DNA from: an uncultured Planctomycetaceae bacterium
GTDB lineage: Bacteria > Planctomycetota > Planctomycetia > Pirellulales > JACPPG01
Direction: 5' to 3'
Assembly (NCBI GenBank): GCA_945957305.1
Contig: CAMFLN010000169.1
Location: 1 to 6,708, forward strand
Length of the DNA stretch: 6,708 nucleotides
Each line of letters begins with the position of its first letter. Position 1 is the stretch's first letter. The notes beneath the pieces were generated by a model. The model had not been told where the DNA came from. It worked only from the letters and a program-made list of their open reading frames with translations, and did no database searches. A program made the translations under genes and the position numbers. Positions 5,581 to 6,708 of the stretch are shown piece after piece.

Positions 5581-6399
5581 TTATTTCGCTCGCCAGGGAT
5601 TGTAATCCGTTTCGTGGCGGTCCAGTTGTCGCACGACGGCTTCCCATTGGAACGGATATCGCATCGGCTGTGTCAGCACCGAACGGCTTTGTCGCGCCAC
5701 CTCTGGCGGAACGACTTTCAAAGGCCGGCCCGTGGCCATCGCTCGCAAGTTAACCGCGCAGGTTCGCTCCATGTCGATCATATCGAGCAGCGCTTGCTCA
5801 ACCGAAGCGCCCGTCGTCAACAAGCCGTGGTTGGCCAGGATCAAGGCCCGCTTGGTTCCTAAAGCCGCCGTGATGTCTTCGGTCTGCTGCTCGTCGAGCA
5901 CGATGCCGGTGTAGTCGGTGTAAATCGCATGATCTTCGAAAAATGAGCAGCCGGTTTGATCAAGCGGCTCAAGCAGCATGCCCAGCGCGCTGTAGGCCGA
6001 ACCCGCCGGCGGATGCGTGTGGCAGGCGCATGTGACATCGGGTCGCGCCTGGTGGATCGCCGAATGAATGCAAAAGCCCGCCTGATTGATCATGGGCCAG
6101 CCGTCGATGATCTCGCCCGCGTGATTAACCAGCACCAGCGTATCGGCCGTGACTTCGCTGAAGAGTTTGCCGAAAGGATTGACCCAGAAATAATCCGGGG
6201 CACCAGGAACCCGCAGGCTGATATGTCCCGCCAGCCCGTCGTCCAGGCCCAGACGGGCGAGAATGCGATACGCCGCGGCGAGCTTGACGCGCTCGTGGCG
6301 AGCCTCGGTCGAGTTGGCGATTTCGAGAATCCGTTCCTTTTCGGCCGTGTTGTCGGCCACTTTGTTGCGAACGATCGTGGCGGGGTCGGTATTAATCAT
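5581..6399 (-). CDS. Class II aldolase/adducin-domain protein, adducin-like subfamily
   Basis: Class II aldolases (FucA, AraD relatives) cleave or epimerise sugar phosphates using a zinc held by histidines. The adducin branch shares the fold but often lacks the catalytic residue. The 272-residue protein has WVNPFGKLFSEVTADTLV (72-89), NQAGFCIHSAIHQARPDV (105-122), the metal-ligand pair H127 and H129 in CHTHPPAG, and H191 in ILANHGLL. The AGFxxHSAI pattern puts a Gly where FucA has its catalytic Glu (four residues before the His), as in adducin head domains. Metal binding therefore looks kept while the classic acid/base Glu looks absent, so the activity and substrate are unknown. The start is ATG at 6397-6399, preceded by GGAG (6406-6409) at 6 bases. 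A longer reading to 6561 adds 54 Arg/Cys-rich residues unlike the family and is rejected. The gene converges on the MutS-like gene. Confidence 0.93.
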   Translation of the reverse strand: MINTDPATIVRNKVADNTAEKERILEIANSTEARHERVKLAAAYRILARLGLDDGLAGHISLRVPGAPDYFWVNPFGKLFSEVTADTLVLVNHAGEIIDGWPMINQAGFCIHSAIHQARPDVTCACHTHPPAGSAYSALGMLLEPLDQTGCSFFEDHAIYTDYTGIVLDEQQTEDITAALGTKRALILANHGLLTTGASVEQALLDMIDMERTCAVNLRAMATGRPLKVVPPEVARQSRSVLTQPMRYPFQWEAVVRQLDRHETDYNPWRAK

Positions 6400-6405
6400 G
6401 GCAGG

Positions 6406-6409
6406 CTCC
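6406..6409 (-). promoter_or_regulatory. Shine-Dalgarno of the aldolase-like gene
   Basis: GGAG on the minus strand stands 6 bases before the ATG at 6397-6399. It supports this internal start over the upstream in-frame start at 6561. Confidence 0.65.
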
Positions 6410-6659
6410 AATTTCTGAGAACGACGGGCGGGCGCACAGCCGCGTCTCGCGCAAGGGAACCTCCAGCAAACCGTATGCCTTATTGCCTGGACCGCCGCGC
6501 GAGCGCGCCAATCATCGTAACGCGGGCACAAACCATTCGCAAAACCGTCATTCCATTCCACGAACTGTGCGATTACGCAACAGTCTGGCAGGCCACGAGC
6601 GAGCGGTTATGTCGCGGCGGCGCGACAGGCACCCACAAGATGTTTACGTCCATGGCGGA
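6410..6659. other. Intergenic stretch upstream of the aldolase-like gene
   Basis: About 250 bases between the stop of the right-edge gene and the aldolase ribosome-binding site. It should hold the aldolase promoter, but no convincing sigma-70 pair was found on the minus strand. It contains a GC-rich hairpin at 6610-6627 and an alternating GC run near 6494-6509. No additional gene is supported. Confidence 0.4.
6610..6627 (-). terminator. GC-rich hairpin downstream of the right-edge gene; possible terminator
   Basis: TGTCGCG (6610-6616) and CGCGACA (6621-6627) form a perfect 7-bp stem around a 4-base loop, 32 bases after the minus-strand stop codon at 6660-6662. There is no T-run after it in the minus direction, so it is not a canonical intrinsic terminator. 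It could still mark the transcript 3' end of the right-edge gene. Confidence 0.35.
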
Positions 6660-6708
6660 TTACGACCGCCACTGCGGTGGGCGTTTTTCCAGAAACGCGG
6701 CGATCCCT
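6660..6708 (-). CDS. C-terminal fragment, probably an enoyl-CoA hydratase/isomerase (crotonase family)
   Basis: Only the last 15 codons and the TAA stop (6660-6662) are in the window. They read GIAAFLEKRPPQWRS. The pattern G-x-x-A-F-x-E-K-R-x-P is the usual C-terminal ending of enoyl-CoA hydratases, where EGxxAFxEKR precedes a short aromatic tail. Enoyl-CoA hydratases add water to trans-2-enoyl-CoA in beta-oxidation and related acyl-CoA degradation. The assignment rests on this short motif alone. It is on the same strand as the aldolase-like gene but separated by 260 bases, so a shared operon is not evident. Confidence 0.6.
   Translation of the reverse strand, partial: GIAAFLEKRPPQWRS

Noticed and set aside
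5574..5589. AGCG-TTATTT-CGCT as a bidirectional terminator
   Set aside because: Four-pair stem with a nearby bulge and no T-run; too weak to call, although it lies at the convergent junction.
6400..6561. 54-residue N-terminal extension of the aldolase-like protein
   Set aside because: The extension is rich in Arg, Cys and Trp, unlike the family, whereas the ATG at 6399 has a well-placed GGAG and starts at normal family length.
6667..6688. Plus-strand GC-rich hairpin followed by five T residues
   Set aside because: It lies inside the C-terminal coding sequence of the hydratase-like gene on the other strand, with no plus-strand transcript that would need it; stem pairing is imperfect.

Overview
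The window looks like a GC-rich bacterial chromosome segment, most likely from a planctomycete. That assignment is an inference from gene content and has not been tested against a database. The suggestive features are a CitG-family protein paired with a 6-pyruvoyl-tetrahydropterin-synthase homologue, a ppk1 gene followed immediately by a membrane-anchored MutS-like ATPase, and an adducin-type class II aldolase. Four of the five visible gene starts are GTG or TTG. No insertion sequence, CRISPR array, tRNA or rRNA was found.

Layout. Bases 1-300 (minus) hold the N-terminal 100 codons of a PTPS/QueD-family pterin enzyme that runs off the left edge. Bases 339-1244 (minus) hold a CitG-family (triphosphoribosyl-dephospho-CoA synthase-like) protein just upstream of it, forming a probable two-gene operon. 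Bases 1245-1469 are a divergent intergenic region with two notable inverted repeats. One folds over the Shine-Dalgarno sequence of the citG-like gene. The other is an 11-bp hairpin in the probable ppk leader. Bases 1470-3662 (plus) encode polyphosphate kinase 1, and only 3 bases later 3666-5567 (plus) encode a MutS-superfamily ATPase with four predicted membrane segments and no mismatch-recognition domain. Converging on it after 13 bases is an adducin-like class II aldolase (5581-6399, minus). Behind an intergenic stretch of about 260 bases, the right edge shows the last 15 residues of a protein whose tail looks like an enoyl-CoA hydratase (6660-6708, minus).

How the genes may work together. 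The CitG-like and PTPS-like pair has no citrate-lyase or malonate-decarboxylase genes in view. A role in pterin cofactor chemistry, possibly tetrahydromethanopterin-linked C1 metabolism known from planctomycetes, is more plausible than holo-citrate-lyase assembly, but this is inferred. The ppk1/membrane-MutS pair is very probably co-transcribed and translationally coupled. It is the most unusual pairing here: a membrane-associated polyphosphate synthesis enzyme next to a membrane-anchored ATPase from the DNA-repair superfamily. The aldolase and hydratase-like fragments look like ordinary metabolic genes of a separate minus-strand transcription unit or units.
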